Positions 8,296-16,089 of a stretch of 64,000 nt of DNA are shown here, one piece after another. The notes under the pieces are model-generated. The model ran no database searches. It was not told the DNA's origin and saw only the letters and a list, made by a program, of their open reading frames with translations. Location: NCBI RefSeq assembly GCF_006716425.1, contig NZ_VFOZ01000001.1:7177237-7241236 (forward strand), in the 5' to 3' direction. How positions within the stretch are numbered: position 1 is the stretch's first letter; every line of letters starts with the position of its first letter. This stretch comes from Actinoallomurus bryophytorum. GTDB lineage: Bacteria > Actinomycetota > Actinomycetes > Streptosporangiales > Streptosporangiaceae. Made by a program: the position numbers and the translations under genes.

Positions 8296-9342
8296 ATGGA
8301 CGTGGACGGCTACCTGCCCCTCGTCGCCCCGGTGGTCGCGGCGATCGCCGCCCGTCCGCTGGCCGAACGCCTTCCGCCCCGTACGGCCACCTGGGTACTC
8401 ACCGTGCTGGCGACGGGGCTGGCCCTGTCCTCGATGAGCACACTCCTGGCGCTGGCCGATCACATGCTGCCCGCCGCCGTGGTGCTGGCGGCCGGCGCCG
8501 CGGGCGCCGTGTACACCGGGTTCGGGCAGGTACGCGCCCTGCGCGCGGCCGGGCGAGAGGCGCGCGAACTGCCCGGTGACGGCCCGCTCGCGGTGGTCGA
8601 CGACGACCGGGCCGACGCCTATGCCGTACCGGGCCGGGTGGTCGTGTCGACGGGCATGCTGGCCGTCCTCAACCCGGGCGAACGCCGCGTGCTGTTCGCC
8701 CACGAGATCGCCCATCTGACCGGCAGGCACCACGTCTTCCGCGCCGTCGTCCGTGTCGCGTCGGCGGCCAATCCGCTGCTGTGGCCGTTGCGGGGTGCGC
8801 TCTGGTACGCCACCGAGCGCTGGGCCGACGAACGCGCTGCGGCGGCGGCCGGTGACCGCGTCGCGGCGGCCCGGGTGATCGGCAAGGCTGCCCTGGCGCA
8901 CGGGCCGCGCCCGGCCGCGCGCATGGGCATCGGCGCCGTGCGGCCGGGACCGGTACCCCGCAGGGTCGCCGCGCTGCTGCGCCCGCCGCCCCGCCGCGGC
9001 ATCGGCCTGACCGCCGCGGCCCTCGGTCTGCTGCTGTGCTCGCTGTTCACGGCCGATGACCTCCTCGGCGACGTCGCCCAGCACACCCGGAGCGCGGGGG
9101 CGGCCGTCGTCGCCTCAGATGCCGACGAACCCCAGGAGGGCGTGCAGGTCCTGTACGGCGTCGGCGGTGGACCAGGTGGCCGCGACGAGGACGGCCATGG
9201 TCACCAGCGCGGGGACCGCACGTGGCGTGAGGGGCGGGGCCAGCAGGGCGGCGACGCGGCGGGGGACCGGGCCGGCCGCGCCGAGCCCGCCGTCGCGGCC
9301 CAGCACGCCCAGCACGCCCAGCGCGGCGGTCGCGATGCGTGA
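8296..9342 (+). CDS. M56-family membrane zinc peptidase, reading through into opposite gene
   Basis: 348 residues. About two N-terminal membrane helices, zinc motif HEIAH (136-140), the downstream WADERAA segment with the third-ligand Glu, and a further helix (about 235-255). This is the BlaR1/HtpX-like sensor peptidase fold, here without a penicillin-binding domain. The first half is about 32 residues shorter than in the facing paralogue, so a membrane segment may be missing. The natural C-terminus appears to be near residue 275. After that the frame stays open for 228 bp across the 3' end of the convergent gene, giving a Gly/Gln/Arg-rich tail with no family character. Either the stop was lost or the overlap is real. 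Confidence 0.75.
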   Translation: MDVDGYLPLVAPVVAAIAARPLAERLPPRTATWVLTVLATGLALSSMSTLLALADHMLPAAVVLAAGAAGAVYTGFGQVRALRAAGREARELPGDGPLAVVDDDRADAYAVPGRVVVSTGMLAVLNPGERRVLFAHEIAHLTGRHHVFRAVVRVASAANPLLWPLRGALWYATERWADERAAAAAGDRVAAARVIGKAALAHGPRPAARMGIGAVRPGPVPRRVAALLRPPPRRGIGLTAAALGLLLCSLFTADDLLGDVAQHTRSAGAAVVASDADEPQEGVQVLYGVGGGPGGRDEDGHGHQRGDRTWREGRGQQGGDAAGDRAGRAEPAVAAQHAQHAQRGGRDA

Positions 9343-10062
9343 GCGGGCGTGGCTCTGGTGGGCGGCCAGCGCGGCCTTGCCGACGGTACGCGCGGCGCGC
9401 CGCCGGTCGCCGGTGACCGCTGCGGCGCGCTCGTCGGCCCAGCGCTCGACGGTGTAGGCGACGGCCGTGGCGAGCGGCCGCAGCAGGGGGTTGGCGGCGG
9501 CGCCGAGCTGGGCCAGGGCGACGAAGACGTAGTGATGGTCGGACAGATGGGCGCGCTCGTGCGCGAGCAGGACGTCGTGCTCGCCGGTGTCGAGGGCCTC
9601 CAGCATGCCGGTGGAGACGATGACGCGGCCGGGCAGGCCGGGCAGCGCGAAGGCCTCCGGCACAGGGTCGTCGACGATGACGAGGCCGTCCTCGGCGGCG
9701 AGGCACGCGGCGTCCATGGCGGCACGGGCCAGGGAACGGCAGCGCTCCCAGAGCATGCGTGCGGCCCCCACGGCGGCGAGAGCGAGCAGGAGCCCGGCGG
9801 CCGCGGCGACGGAGAGCTCGACCGGGTCCTTGCGGTCGGCGAGACCGAGTGACCACTGGCCCGCCGCGGCGAGCTCAGGGACGCGGAGCAGGCCGGTGAG
9901 GGTGAGCAGTCCGAGTGAGATGCCGCCGGCCGCCGCCAGCACGACCGCCGAGAGGGTGAGCAGCCAGGTGGCCAGGCGCGGCTCGCAGCGTCCGGCCAGC
10001 AGCCGGGCGCCGGGCGCGGCGAGCAGGGTGAGGAGAAGCGGGAGATATACGGCGAGGCGCAT
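9115..10062 (-). CDS. M56-family membrane zinc peptidase (module 3)
   Basis: 315 residues. Three N-terminal hydrophobic segments, zinc motif HERAH (168-172), WADERAAAVTGD with the third ligand, and a C-terminal helix near 285-300. Clear paralogue of the forward gene at 8296. In this family a signal or autocatalysis activates the peptidase, which then cleaves its BlaI partner. The partner gene is 15 bp upstream on the same strand. The 3' end overlaps the convergent peptidase gene. Confidence 0.88.
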   Translation of the reverse strand: MRLAVYLPLLLTLLAAPGARLLAGRCEPRLATWLLTLSAVVLAAAGGISLGLLTLTGLLRVPELAAAGQWSLGLADRKDPVELSVAAAAGLLLALAAVGAARMLWERCRSLARAAMDAACLAAEDGLVIVDDPVPEAFALPGLPGRVIVSTGMLEALDTGEHDVLLAHERAHLSDHHYVFVALAQLGAAANPLLRPLATAVAYTVERWADERAAAVTGDRRRAARTVGKAALAAHQSHARSRIATAALGVLGVLGRDGGLGAAGPVPRRVAALLAPPLTPRAVPALVTMAVLVAATWSTADAVQDLHALLGFVGI

Positions 10063-10077
10063 CCGGGCGGCTCCTGT

Positions 10078-10479
10078 TCACCGGTCGGGGGTCGCGTCGG
10101 ATTTGAGCAGTTGCCGCAGCAGGTCCTCGTCGGCGCTGGTCAGCCCGTCGACGAACCGCGTGAGTACGGCCGCACGGTCCGGGAGCTCCTCCAGGAGACC
10201 ACGCATCCGCCGGGCGGCCAGGCCGGCCTCGTCGGTGACGAGGGCATAGGCGTAGGCACGGCCGCGCGGGGCGCGAGTGAGCTGCTGCTTGGCGTACAGG
10301 CGCGTGAGGATCGTGACCACGGTGCTGTAGGCGAGCTGTCCGCCGAGGCGCTCGGCGGTCTCGCCGGGGGTCAGCGGGCCGTCGGCCCCGCCCAGCACCG
10401 CGCGGATCTCGGCCTCCAGCCGGCCACTGGCCCGCCGGCCACCTGATCCAGGGGGCGGGGGATCTGCGGTGGTGTTCAT
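10078..10479 (-). CDS. BlaI/MecI family repressor (module 3)
   Basis: 133 residues. Winged helix with LEAEIRAVLGGADGPLTP and YSTVVTILTRLYAKQQLTRA, wing GRAYAYALV, C-terminal dimerisation part. It precedes the M56 gene on the minus strand. Two palindromes upstream (10504-10540) are typical BlaI/MecI operators, so the gene probably represses itself. Because a glycosyltransferase gene diverges from the same region, it may be controlled too. Third BlaI homologue in 10.5 kb. Confidence 0.9.
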   Translation of the reverse strand: MNTTADPPPPGSGGRRASGRLEAEIRAVLGGADGPLTPGETAERLGGQLAYSTVVTILTRLYAKQQLTRAPRGRAYAYALVTDEAGLAARRMRGLLEELPDRAAVLTRFVDGLTSADEDLLRQLLKSDATPDR

Positions 10480-10503
10480 GATTTGTTCTTTCCTCTACCG
10501 ATC

Positions 10504-10540
10504 TTCTACAGTGCTGTAGAAATTCTATTGCTGTGTAGAA
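10504..10540. promoter_or_regulatory. Double BlaI/MecI-type operator
   Basis: TTCTACAGTGCTGTAGAA (10504-10521) is a palindrome with perfect 8-bp arms. TTCTA-N8-TAGAA (10523-10540) is a second dyad of the same total length, with centres 19 bp apart, close to two helical turns. Both contain the TACA/TGTA-type core of BlaI/MecI operators. They lie between the minus-strand BlaI start (10479) and the forward glycosyltransferase (10621), so one bound repressor array could serve both directions. Confidence 0.75.
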
Positions 10541-10620
10541 GTTACCGCTACCCCGCCGCAGCGAACGGAGGCGAGGGCCGAGGTAGGAGTCCGTCGGTGG
10601 AGCGAGAGGGCGAGCGACCA

Positions 10621-11856
10621 GTGAACACGTCCGGAATCCGTCCGGTGAAGATCGTCTTTCTGATCCACAACGTCTACGGCATCGGCGGGACCATCCGTAC
10701 GACGCTGAACCTGGCCGCCGCCCTCGCCGACCGGCACCAGGTGGAGATCGTCTCCATGCTCCGGCACCGCGAACGGCCCCGCTTCGAGATCGACCCGCGA
10801 GTGACGGTGGTGCCCCTGGTGGACATCCGCGCGGGCTCCGACGACACGGCCGACCCGATGTTCACCGAACCGGCCACCGTCTTCCCCGCCGCGGAGAAGC
10901 GCTACCGGCAGTACAGCCGCCTCACCGACCGCAGGGCAGAGGACTACCTGCGTCGTTGTCGCGCGGAGGTGATCATCGGCACCCGGCCCGGGTTGAACGT
11001 CTATCTCGCCCGGTTCGGCCCCTCCCGCGCGGTGCGCATCGCCCAGGAACACCTGACACACGACAGCCACGTCAAGAAGCTGCGCGCCGAACTCGCCCGT
11101 CACTATGCCGGCCTGGACGCCGTGGTCACCACGACGGAGGCGGACGCCGCCGTGTACCGCGCCCGGATGCCCCTGCCCGGGGTACGGGTGCTGGCGGTGC
11201 CCAACAGCGTCCCCGAACCCGCCGTCCCGCCCTCGGACGGCACCGCCAGGATCATCGCCGGCGCGGGCCGCCTGGTGCGGGGCAAACGCTTCGACCTGCT
11301 GATCGAGGCCTTCGCCGACGTCGCGGCCAAGTACCCGGACTGGGTCCTGCGCGTCTACGGTGGCGGCCCCGACAGAGAGCGCCTGCAGCGGTTGATCGAC
11401 GACCGCGGCCTGGGCGGGCAGGCGACCCTGATGGGTGCCCGCTCACCGATCGAGACGGAGTTCGCCCAGGCGTCCATCGTCGTGTCGGCCTCCGACGCCG
11501 AGTCCTTCGGTATGACGCTGGTCGAGGCGATGCGCTGCGGCGTCCCGGTCGTGAGCACCGACTGCCCGCTCGGCCCCGCCGAGATCATCCGGCACGGCGT
11601 CGACGGCCTGCTCGTCCCGGTCGACGACGGCGAGGCCCTGACCGCCGCGATGCTCGGCCTCATCACGGACGACTCCGCCCGCCGCCGCATGGGCGAGGAG
11701 GCCCGGGTCTCCGCGCGCCGTTTCGACCCCGCCCCCATCGCCCGTACGTACGAGGAGCTCTTCACCGCTCTCGTCGCCGGCCGCCGCGCCCGGCGGCGCG
11801 GTGCCCTGTGGCACACCAGGCTGCGTCCCGCGCTACGGGGCGCACTGCGCAGGTGA
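10621..11856 (+). CDS. GT4-family glycosyltransferase
   Basis: 411 residues, GT-B fold. The N-terminal acceptor domain opens with KIVFLIHNVYGIGGTIRTT, and the C-terminal nucleotide-sugar domain includes GAGRLVRGKRFDLLIEAF, the glycine-rich YGGGPDR and the EX7E motif ESFGMTLVEAM. Family 4 retaining enzymes transfer sugars to cell-wall polymers, lipids or other glycans. GTG at 10621 is chosen because the homologous part begins there; a longer frame from 10483 would run through the BlaI operators. The arrangement suggests control by the module-3 BlaI. Acceptor and donor are not predictable. Confidence 0.85.
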   Translation: MNTSGIRPVKIVFLIHNVYGIGGTIRTTLNLAAALADRHQVEIVSMLRHRERPRFEIDPRVTVVPLVDIRAGSDDTADPMFTEPATVFPAAEKRYRQYSRLTDRRAEDYLRRCRAEVIIGTRPGLNVYLARFGPSRAVRIAQEHLTHDSHVKKLRAELARHYAGLDAVVTTTEADAAVYRARMPLPGVRVLAVPNSVPEPAVPPSDGTARIIAGAGRLVRGKRFDLLIEAFADVAAKYPDWVLRVYGGGPDRERLQRLIDDRGLGGQATLMGARSPIETEFAQASIVVSASDAESFGMTLVEAMRCGVPVVSTDCPLGPAEIIRHGVDGLLVPVDDGEALTAAMLGLITDDSARRRMGEEARVSARRFDPAPIARTYEELFTALVAGRRARRRGALWHTRLRPALRGALRR

Positions 11857-11884
11857 CGGGCCGGGGGCGTGCCTTTGGCGCCGC

Positions 11885-12676
11885 TCAGAGCCCGGCCGGC
11901 TCCGCGACGACTCGGCGGAGGTCGCGGAGCGTCCCCGCGAACGCCGACGGCAACACGAGCAGGCCGATCCCCGGGGCGGCGGACCACAGGTCAAGGTGCC
12001 CGCCGGTCACCGAGACGCTGAGAAGCATCGACCCGGCCGCGGTGCCGGCGAGAGCCAGTGTCCACATGCCGAGCCGGAGCCGCGCGGGGCGCGGTGCCAC
12101 GGCCACACCCGCCCCCAGGCTCGCGACGATCCGGCAGCCGTGGAACGCGCCCAGCGCCAGTGCGGTCCACCAGCAGCCGAGCAGCACGGGCCGCAGCAGT
12201 GCCGGCGCGACGGTGTACGTGCCGGTCCGCACGCAGGCCACGACGGCCGCGCCGAGGATCACCGGGGTGGCGAACCGGCGTGCCGCGCCGCGAAGCACCG
12301 TGCTCGCGGCGTCGAGGGTCAGGCGGGGACGGGGCAGGACCAGGAGGAACCCGAGGAACATCAGCCCGGTGCAGGCGGTCATGGGCCAGGCGCGGGCGAC
12401 CCGGCCGGAGAGGGGAGTGTCCATCTCCATGGCCACGTGCGCGAGGTACCAGCAGGCGGCCGCGACGGTGACCGCCATGACCGCCGCCCGCCGCTGTCGC
12501 TGGGCGGTGGAGTCGGCCGGCCAGATCACCGGGTGCAGCCACATGCCGGCGATGCCCACCGCCAGGTCCGGCCACGACCTCCATCCCGTGCTCTGGACCT
12601 CGATCTCCATGGCCGGACCCCAGCGCTCACGGAACGGGCCGGGGTACAGCCTGATCAGTCTCTGGGCGGCGTTCAT
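11885..12676 (-). CDS. Hypothetical multi-pass membrane protein with PadR partner
   Basis: 263 residues. It opens with a short amphipathic segment (AQRLIRLYPGPFRERWG), a motif common at the start of PadR-linked membrane proteins in actinomycetes, followed by about six hydrophobic helices. No enzymatic motif seen. Its start overlaps the PadR stop by 4 bp, so it is the regulated partner in a two-gene unit. Such membrane proteins beside PadR regulators often go with stress or export responses, but no function is claimed here. Confidence 0.7.
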   Translation of the reverse strand: MNAAQRLIRLYPGPFRERWGPAMEIEVQSTGWRSWPDLAVGIAGMWLHPVIWPADSTAQRQRRAAVMAVTVAAACWYLAHVAMEMDTPLSGRVARAWPMTACTGLMFLGFLLVLPRPRLTLDAASTVLRGAARRFATPVILGAAVVACVRTGTYTVAPALLRPVLLGCWWTALALGAFHGCRIVASLGAGVAVAPRPARLRLGMWTLALAGTAAGSMLLSVSVTGGHLDLWSAAPGIGLLVLPSAFAGTLRDLRRVVAEPAGL

Positions 12677-12972
12677 GCCGGGGTGACACCCAGGTTCTTC
12701 AGTCCTGCGGCCGCGACTCGCGCCATCGACCGCAGCTCACGCTCCAGCACCTCGCGTCCCTGGGCGGTCAGCCGGACCGGACGCTGGCGCCCCTTCTCCT
12801 CCAGGGACTCGATCAGCTGCTTGGCCTCCAGGCGGGTCAGCGCCCCGTACAGGCTGCCGGGTCCCAGCCGCTCTCCGGCCAGCTCCTCGATCGCCGCGTT
12901 GATCGCGTATCCGTGCAAGGGCCCGTCGGCCAGCACACAGAGCACGAGCGTTTGAGCGTCGTTGGCCTGCAC
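12673..12972 (-). CDS. PadR-family transcriptional regulator
   Basis: 99 residues, a compact PadR. The winged helix covers about 5-80: LVLCVLADGPLHGYAI, then GPGSLYGALTRLEAKQLIE, a characteristic PadR recognition stretch, and RLTAQGREVLE. A short C-terminal helix follows. PadR proteins bind inverted repeats near their own promoter and are released by small ligands or antibiotics. The region 12999-13052 between this gene and the divergent membrane gene holds dyads and tandem repeats that fit an operator. Confidence 0.88.
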   Translation of the reverse strand: MQANDAQTLVLCVLADGPLHGYAINAAIEELAGERLGPGSLYGALTRLEAKQLIESLEEKGRQRPVRLTAQGREVLERELRSMARVAAAGLKNLGVTPA

Positions 12973-12998
12973 GTGTCTCCTCCCGGTCAGAAGGTCAG

Positions 12999-13052
12999 CG
13001 TACTACGCGCCGAGTGGTACGCACCGAGTAGTACGCAGCGTGTACTATGCGA
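12999..13052. promoter_or_regulatory. Repeat-rich divergent operator (PadR)
   Basis: Two adjacent 14-bp direct repeats, CCGAGTGGTACGCA (13010-13023) and CCGAGTAGTACGCA (13024-13037), differ at one base. They lie within a larger inverted pair, CGTACTAC (12999-13006) and GTAGTACG (13028-13035). The array covers the 27-84 bp before the PadR start and runs into the start of the forward membrane gene, where a bound repressor would block both. Confidence 0.55.
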
Positions 13053-14135
13053 CGCATGGACGAGATCGCCGCGGGAGCGGAAGAACCTGAGATCGCGGTG
13101 CTCCCGGCCGAGCACCCCGCCCGTCCCGCCGTGAGGCCGGCGCTGTGGTCCGCGCTCGCGGGAGCGGTGGCCTTCACGGTGTCCGCGTACGTCACGACGC
13201 AGGTCCGCGCGGTGCGTGCGGGCAGCCCCTGGCAGGACGATCCGTACGTCGGCGTCGTGTCGTTCACGGAGTTCCTGGTGCCGGCGCTGGCCGTGCTGAT
13301 CGCGGTACGGGCGCTTCTGTACCGCCGGGCGGAGCCGAAGCCGGTATTCCGTACCGCCCAGCTCCTGCGGGCCGCGTTCGTGTGCACTCTGCTGGTGGCC
13401 GCGACGATCGCCGTGGACGGTCTGGCGGTGGTCCTGCGGGCCGACCACGCGCTCTGGAACGACGGCACGCCGTGGCTGGTCGCGGCCCTGGCACCGCTCG
13501 CCGCGCTGGTGGCGGCGGCGCTGGCCTGCGAGGCGCGTGCCTTCCGCCGGCTGCCGCCCAGGGACGGTCACGTTCCTGGCGGCGACTGGCTCGATGACCT
13601 GGCGGTCCTGGCCGAGACCCTTGCGGTGCGCCTGCCTCCGAGCGGAGCCCGCCTGGCCGTCCGGATCGCCAGGGGCGGCGCGATCGAGTTCGCCCGCGAG
13701 CACATCATGGCGGTGGCCGCGCTGGCGAGCCTCGGTGCCGGCCTGGCGATCGGCGTCGCGCAGGCGGTCGGCGAACACTGGACGAGCCCGGTCCTGTTCC
13801 TCACCTTCGCCGCCATCGGCACGGGCGGGTTCTTCGCCTTCTCGATGATCTGCAACACCGCCCTGCGGATCGCCGCCCCCCGCGAACCGGCGAGTGCCGG
13901 GAGAGTACGGCGCTCGGCGCGGATGGCCGTCATCGCCGGCTCGCTGGCGCTGCCCGCGTCGGCGGTCCTGCGCGACGGCATCAGGACCACACTGGGACTC
14001 CATGGCGAGATCGATAACGCCGGGCAGCTCGCGGTGATCACCTTCGCGGGTGGCCTGTCGGCCGCCGTGCTCGTCTTCGCCGCGATGCTGGTCATCGCCA
14101 GGCGTGACGGGGTCCCGGTGCACCGGCGAGCGTGA
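13047..14135 (+). CDS. Hypothetical multi-pass membrane protein
   Basis: 362 residues (359 from the alternative ATG at 13056). About seven or eight hydrophobic segments beginning near residue 32 (LWSALAGAVAFTVSAYV) and a conserved-looking amphipathic loop (LDDLAVLAETLAVRLPP) in the middle. No recognised family or catalytic motif. No ribosome site precedes either ATG and the start lies within the repeat array, so the transcript is probably leaderless and tightly controlled by the divergent PadR. Confidence 0.65.
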   Translation: MRRMDEIAAGAEEPEIAVLPAEHPARPAVRPALWSALAGAVAFTVSAYVTTQVRAVRAGSPWQDDPYVGVVSFTEFLVPALAVLIAVRALLYRRAEPKPVFRTAQLLRAAFVCTLLVAATIAVDGLAVVLRADHALWNDGTPWLVAALAPLAALVAAALACEARAFRRLPPRDGHVPGGDWLDDLAVLAETLAVRLPPSGARLAVRIARGGAIEFAREHIMAVAALASLGAGLAIGVAQAVGEHWTSPVLFLTFAAIGTGGFFAFSMICNTALRIAAPREPASAGRVRRSARMAVIAGSLALPASAVLRDGIRTTLGLHGEIDNAGQLAVITFAGGLSAAVLVFAAMLVIARRDGVPVHRRA

Positions 14136-14153
14136 GGTAGCGTCCCGGCCGGC

Positions 14154-14170
14154 CGGGGCGCCAAGCCCCG
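14154..14170. terminator. Hairpin between convergent genes
   Basis: CGGGGC (14154-14159) and GCCCCG (14165-14170) pair around a 5-base loop, between the ends of the forward membrane gene (14135) and the reverse NmrA-like gene (14195). It probably serves both directions. Confidence 0.5.
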
Positions 14171-14194
14171 ACGGGCTTTCCGGCGCTGACCCCC

Positions 14195-15037
14195 TCAGCC
14201 GAATGCGGCCCGATGGTCGCCGGCCCAGGTCGCGTAGGAACGAGCCGTACGGCCGAGTACGGTCGCCACGTCGGCGGTCAGCCGGGCGTTTCCCCCTTCG
14301 GCGATGAACCGCTGGCCGCGCATCGCGCCCTCGGCGAAATCCGGGTCCTGGCCGGCGGCGATCATCTGCTTCTTCGCCACGTCCAGCGGCACGTCGACGA
14401 CCTCGATCGGGCGGCCGAGCACCTTCCGCAGGATCTCCACCTGATCGGGAGTGCTCAGCGACTCGGGACCGGTCAGCGTGTAGGTCCTGCCCGCGTGATC
14501 CGGCGTGGTCAGTGCCGCGACCGCGACCTCGGCGACGTCGCGTGGATCGACCACGCCCTGCGCGCCGTCCCCCGTCAGGTTGGCGACCGGCCGTCCCGCG
14601 CGGATCATGGCGGCCCAGTGCAGGGTGTTGGTGGCGAAGCCGCTGGGCCGCAGGACCGTCCAGACCGCCTCGCCCGCGCGCAGCGCCCGCTCGCCGGGGA
14701 GATGCCATCCGCCGGCCCTGAGCTCGGTGTTCTCGCCGGTGCCGATGGCCGACAACTTCACCACCTTCCCCACGCCGTGGGACTGTACGGCGTCGAGCAT
14801 CGCCAGGTCGTGTCGCTTGATCCAGGGACCCGGCGCGTCCAGCAGGAAGACCGCGTCGGCCCCGGCAACCGCGCCGTCGAGGGAGTCGCGGTCATCGAAG
14901 TCTCCCCGTACGATCTCCGCCGGCAGACTCACGCCGTCGGGGTTCCGCGTCATCGCCCGGACCCGCTCGCCGCGCTCGGCCAGCATCCGGACCACTTCAG
15001 TGCCGATGGTGCCCGTCGCACCCGTGACAAGGATCAT
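14195..15037 (-). CDS. NmrA-like NAD(P)-binding protein
   Basis: 280 residues. Rossmann fold with the dinucleotide motif GATGTIGTEV at residues 6-15, then a pattern typical of NmrA/atypical SDR proteins (RAMTRNPDG, VRGDFDD, FLLDAPG). It lacks the YxxxK pair of classical SDR enzymes, so it may be a redox sensor or quinone/azo-type reductase rather than a dehydrogenase. The ATG at 15037 is chosen because MILVTGATG is the conserved N-terminus; a GTG at 15046 is possible. It diverges from an AraC regulator that probably controls it. Confidence 0.82.
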   Translation of the reverse strand: MILVTGATGTIGTEVVRMLAERGERVRAMTRNPDGVSLPAEIVRGDFDDRDSLDGAVAGADAVFLLDAPGPWIKRHDLAMLDAVQSHGVGKVVKLSAIGTGENTELRAGGWHLPGERALRAGEAVWTVLRPSGFATNTLHWAAMIRAGRPVANLTGDGAQGVVDPRDVAEVAVAALTTPDHAGRTYTLTGPESLSTPDQVEILRKVLGRPIEVVDVPLDVAKKQMIAAGQDPDFAEGAMRGQRFIAEGGNARLTADVATVLGRTARSYATWAGDHRAAFG

Positions 15038-15105
15038 GTCGAGCACTCTGCCGCCCCGCTGCCTTGGGGATATAGGAAAAATCGGCAGCCCGTAGAGTGA
15101 TCGGC

Positions 15106-15855
15106 GTGGACGCGATGATCCCAATGCCCGCCCTTCGGCCGTGGATCGCGGACGTCACGCTGATGCGGCCCGACAGCGCTCTGCCGCTGGTGCACCTACC
15201 CGACGCCGCCACCGCACTGGTCTATCGCAGGACCGGCGCACGGGACGGCGACCTGCGCGTGATCGGCCCACGCAGCCGCGCCTCCTACTACCCGGGCAAG
15301 GAACTGCCGATGTGCATCCGGGCCCGGCTGCGTCCGGGTGCGGCCAAGCCGGTGTTCGGTGTCCCGGTCAGCGAGCTGCGGGACCAGGCCGTACCGCTCA
15401 CCGACCTGTGGGGCGCCCGCGCCGCCCGCCTCGAGGACCGGCTGGGCGAGCTGACCGACCCCGGCCCGATCCTGCGGGGCATCGAGGAGGCATTGCTCGA
15501 AGGCCTGTACGAGAGCGCGGACGCGCGCGACCTGCTGCTCGGCGAGGCCATCGAGTCGCTGTCCGGCCACGGCGAACGGGTCGCCGCGCTCGCCCGGCGG
15601 CTGTCGGTCAGCGAGCGCCACCTGCGCGACCTGTTCACCGACCGGGTCGGCCTGTCGCCCAAGCGCTTCGCCGGCATCCAGCGCGTCCGCACGGTGCTGG
15701 CCCGCGCGGGCTCCGCGAAATGGGCGGGACTCGCCTCGGATACCGGTTACTACGACCAGTCCCATATGACGGCCGACTTCCACAGGCTCATGGGAGTGTC
15801 CCCGGCGGCCTTTCGCGCGGGTCACCTTCCCGCCAGGACACCCTGCGCCGCATGA
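15106..15855 (+). CDS. AraC-family transcriptional regulator
   Basis: 249 residues from the GTG at 15106 (GTG 15097 or ATG 15115 are alternatives). The N-terminal half looks like the DUF6597-type sensory part (PWIADVTLMRP, HLPDAATALVYR). The C-terminal half has the two AraC helix-turn-helices (VAALARRLSVSERHLRDLF and the DTGYYDQSHMTADFHRLMGVSPAAFR signature). It diverges by 68 bp from the NmrA-like gene, the usual layout for an activator of its neighbour. A CTGCC/GGCAG dyad (15060-15090) lies between them. Confidence 0.87.
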   Translation: MDAMIPMPALRPWIADVTLMRPDSALPLVHLPDAATALVYRRTGARDGDLRVIGPRSRASYYPGKELPMCIRARLRPGAAKPVFGVPVSELRDQAVPLTDLWGARAARLEDRLGELTDPGPILRGIEEALLEGLYESADARDLLLGEAIESLSGHGERVAALARRLSVSERHLRDLFTDRVGLSPKRFAGIQRVRTVLARAGSAKWAGLASDTGYYDQSHMTADFHRLMGVSPAAFRAGHLPARTPCAA

Positions 15856-15876
15856 GGCGATCCGTGCCGGCCGACA

Positions 15877-16089
15877 TCACGACCGCCTCCGTCCGGCGCG
15901 TGTGCCGCCGAGCAGGGACCGGCCCAGCAGGGCGATGACGGCGATCGGCGGTAGCCACCACGCCGCGACTCCGGCCGCGGCCAGCAGTGCCGTGGCGGCG
16001 ACGGCCACCACGACGCCGAGCGCGATGGTCCAGTCGTCGCCGATCAGGAAGTCGGACCAGAACCGCAGGAATCGCATGAGGCCTGTCAC
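15877..16089 (-). CDS. Small membrane protein, 70 residues
   Basis: Residues 20-58 are two closely spaced hydrophobic helices (WTIALGVVVAVAATALLAAAG and WWLPPIAVIALLG), with an Arg-rich C-terminal tail. It starts 4 bp inside the end of the upstream membrane gene (16086) and so belongs to the same transcript. No family recognised; it may be an accessory subunit of the larger membrane protein. Confidence 0.6.
   Translation of the reverse strand: MTGLMRFLRFWSDFLIGDDWTIALGVVVAVAATALLAAAGVAAWWLPPIAVIALLGRSLLGGTRAGRRRS

Noticed and set aside
10483..10620. N-terminal extension of the glycosyltransferase from an ATG at 10483
   Set aside because: It would be translated through both BlaI operators and likely promoters, and the homologous part starts after the GTG at 10621.
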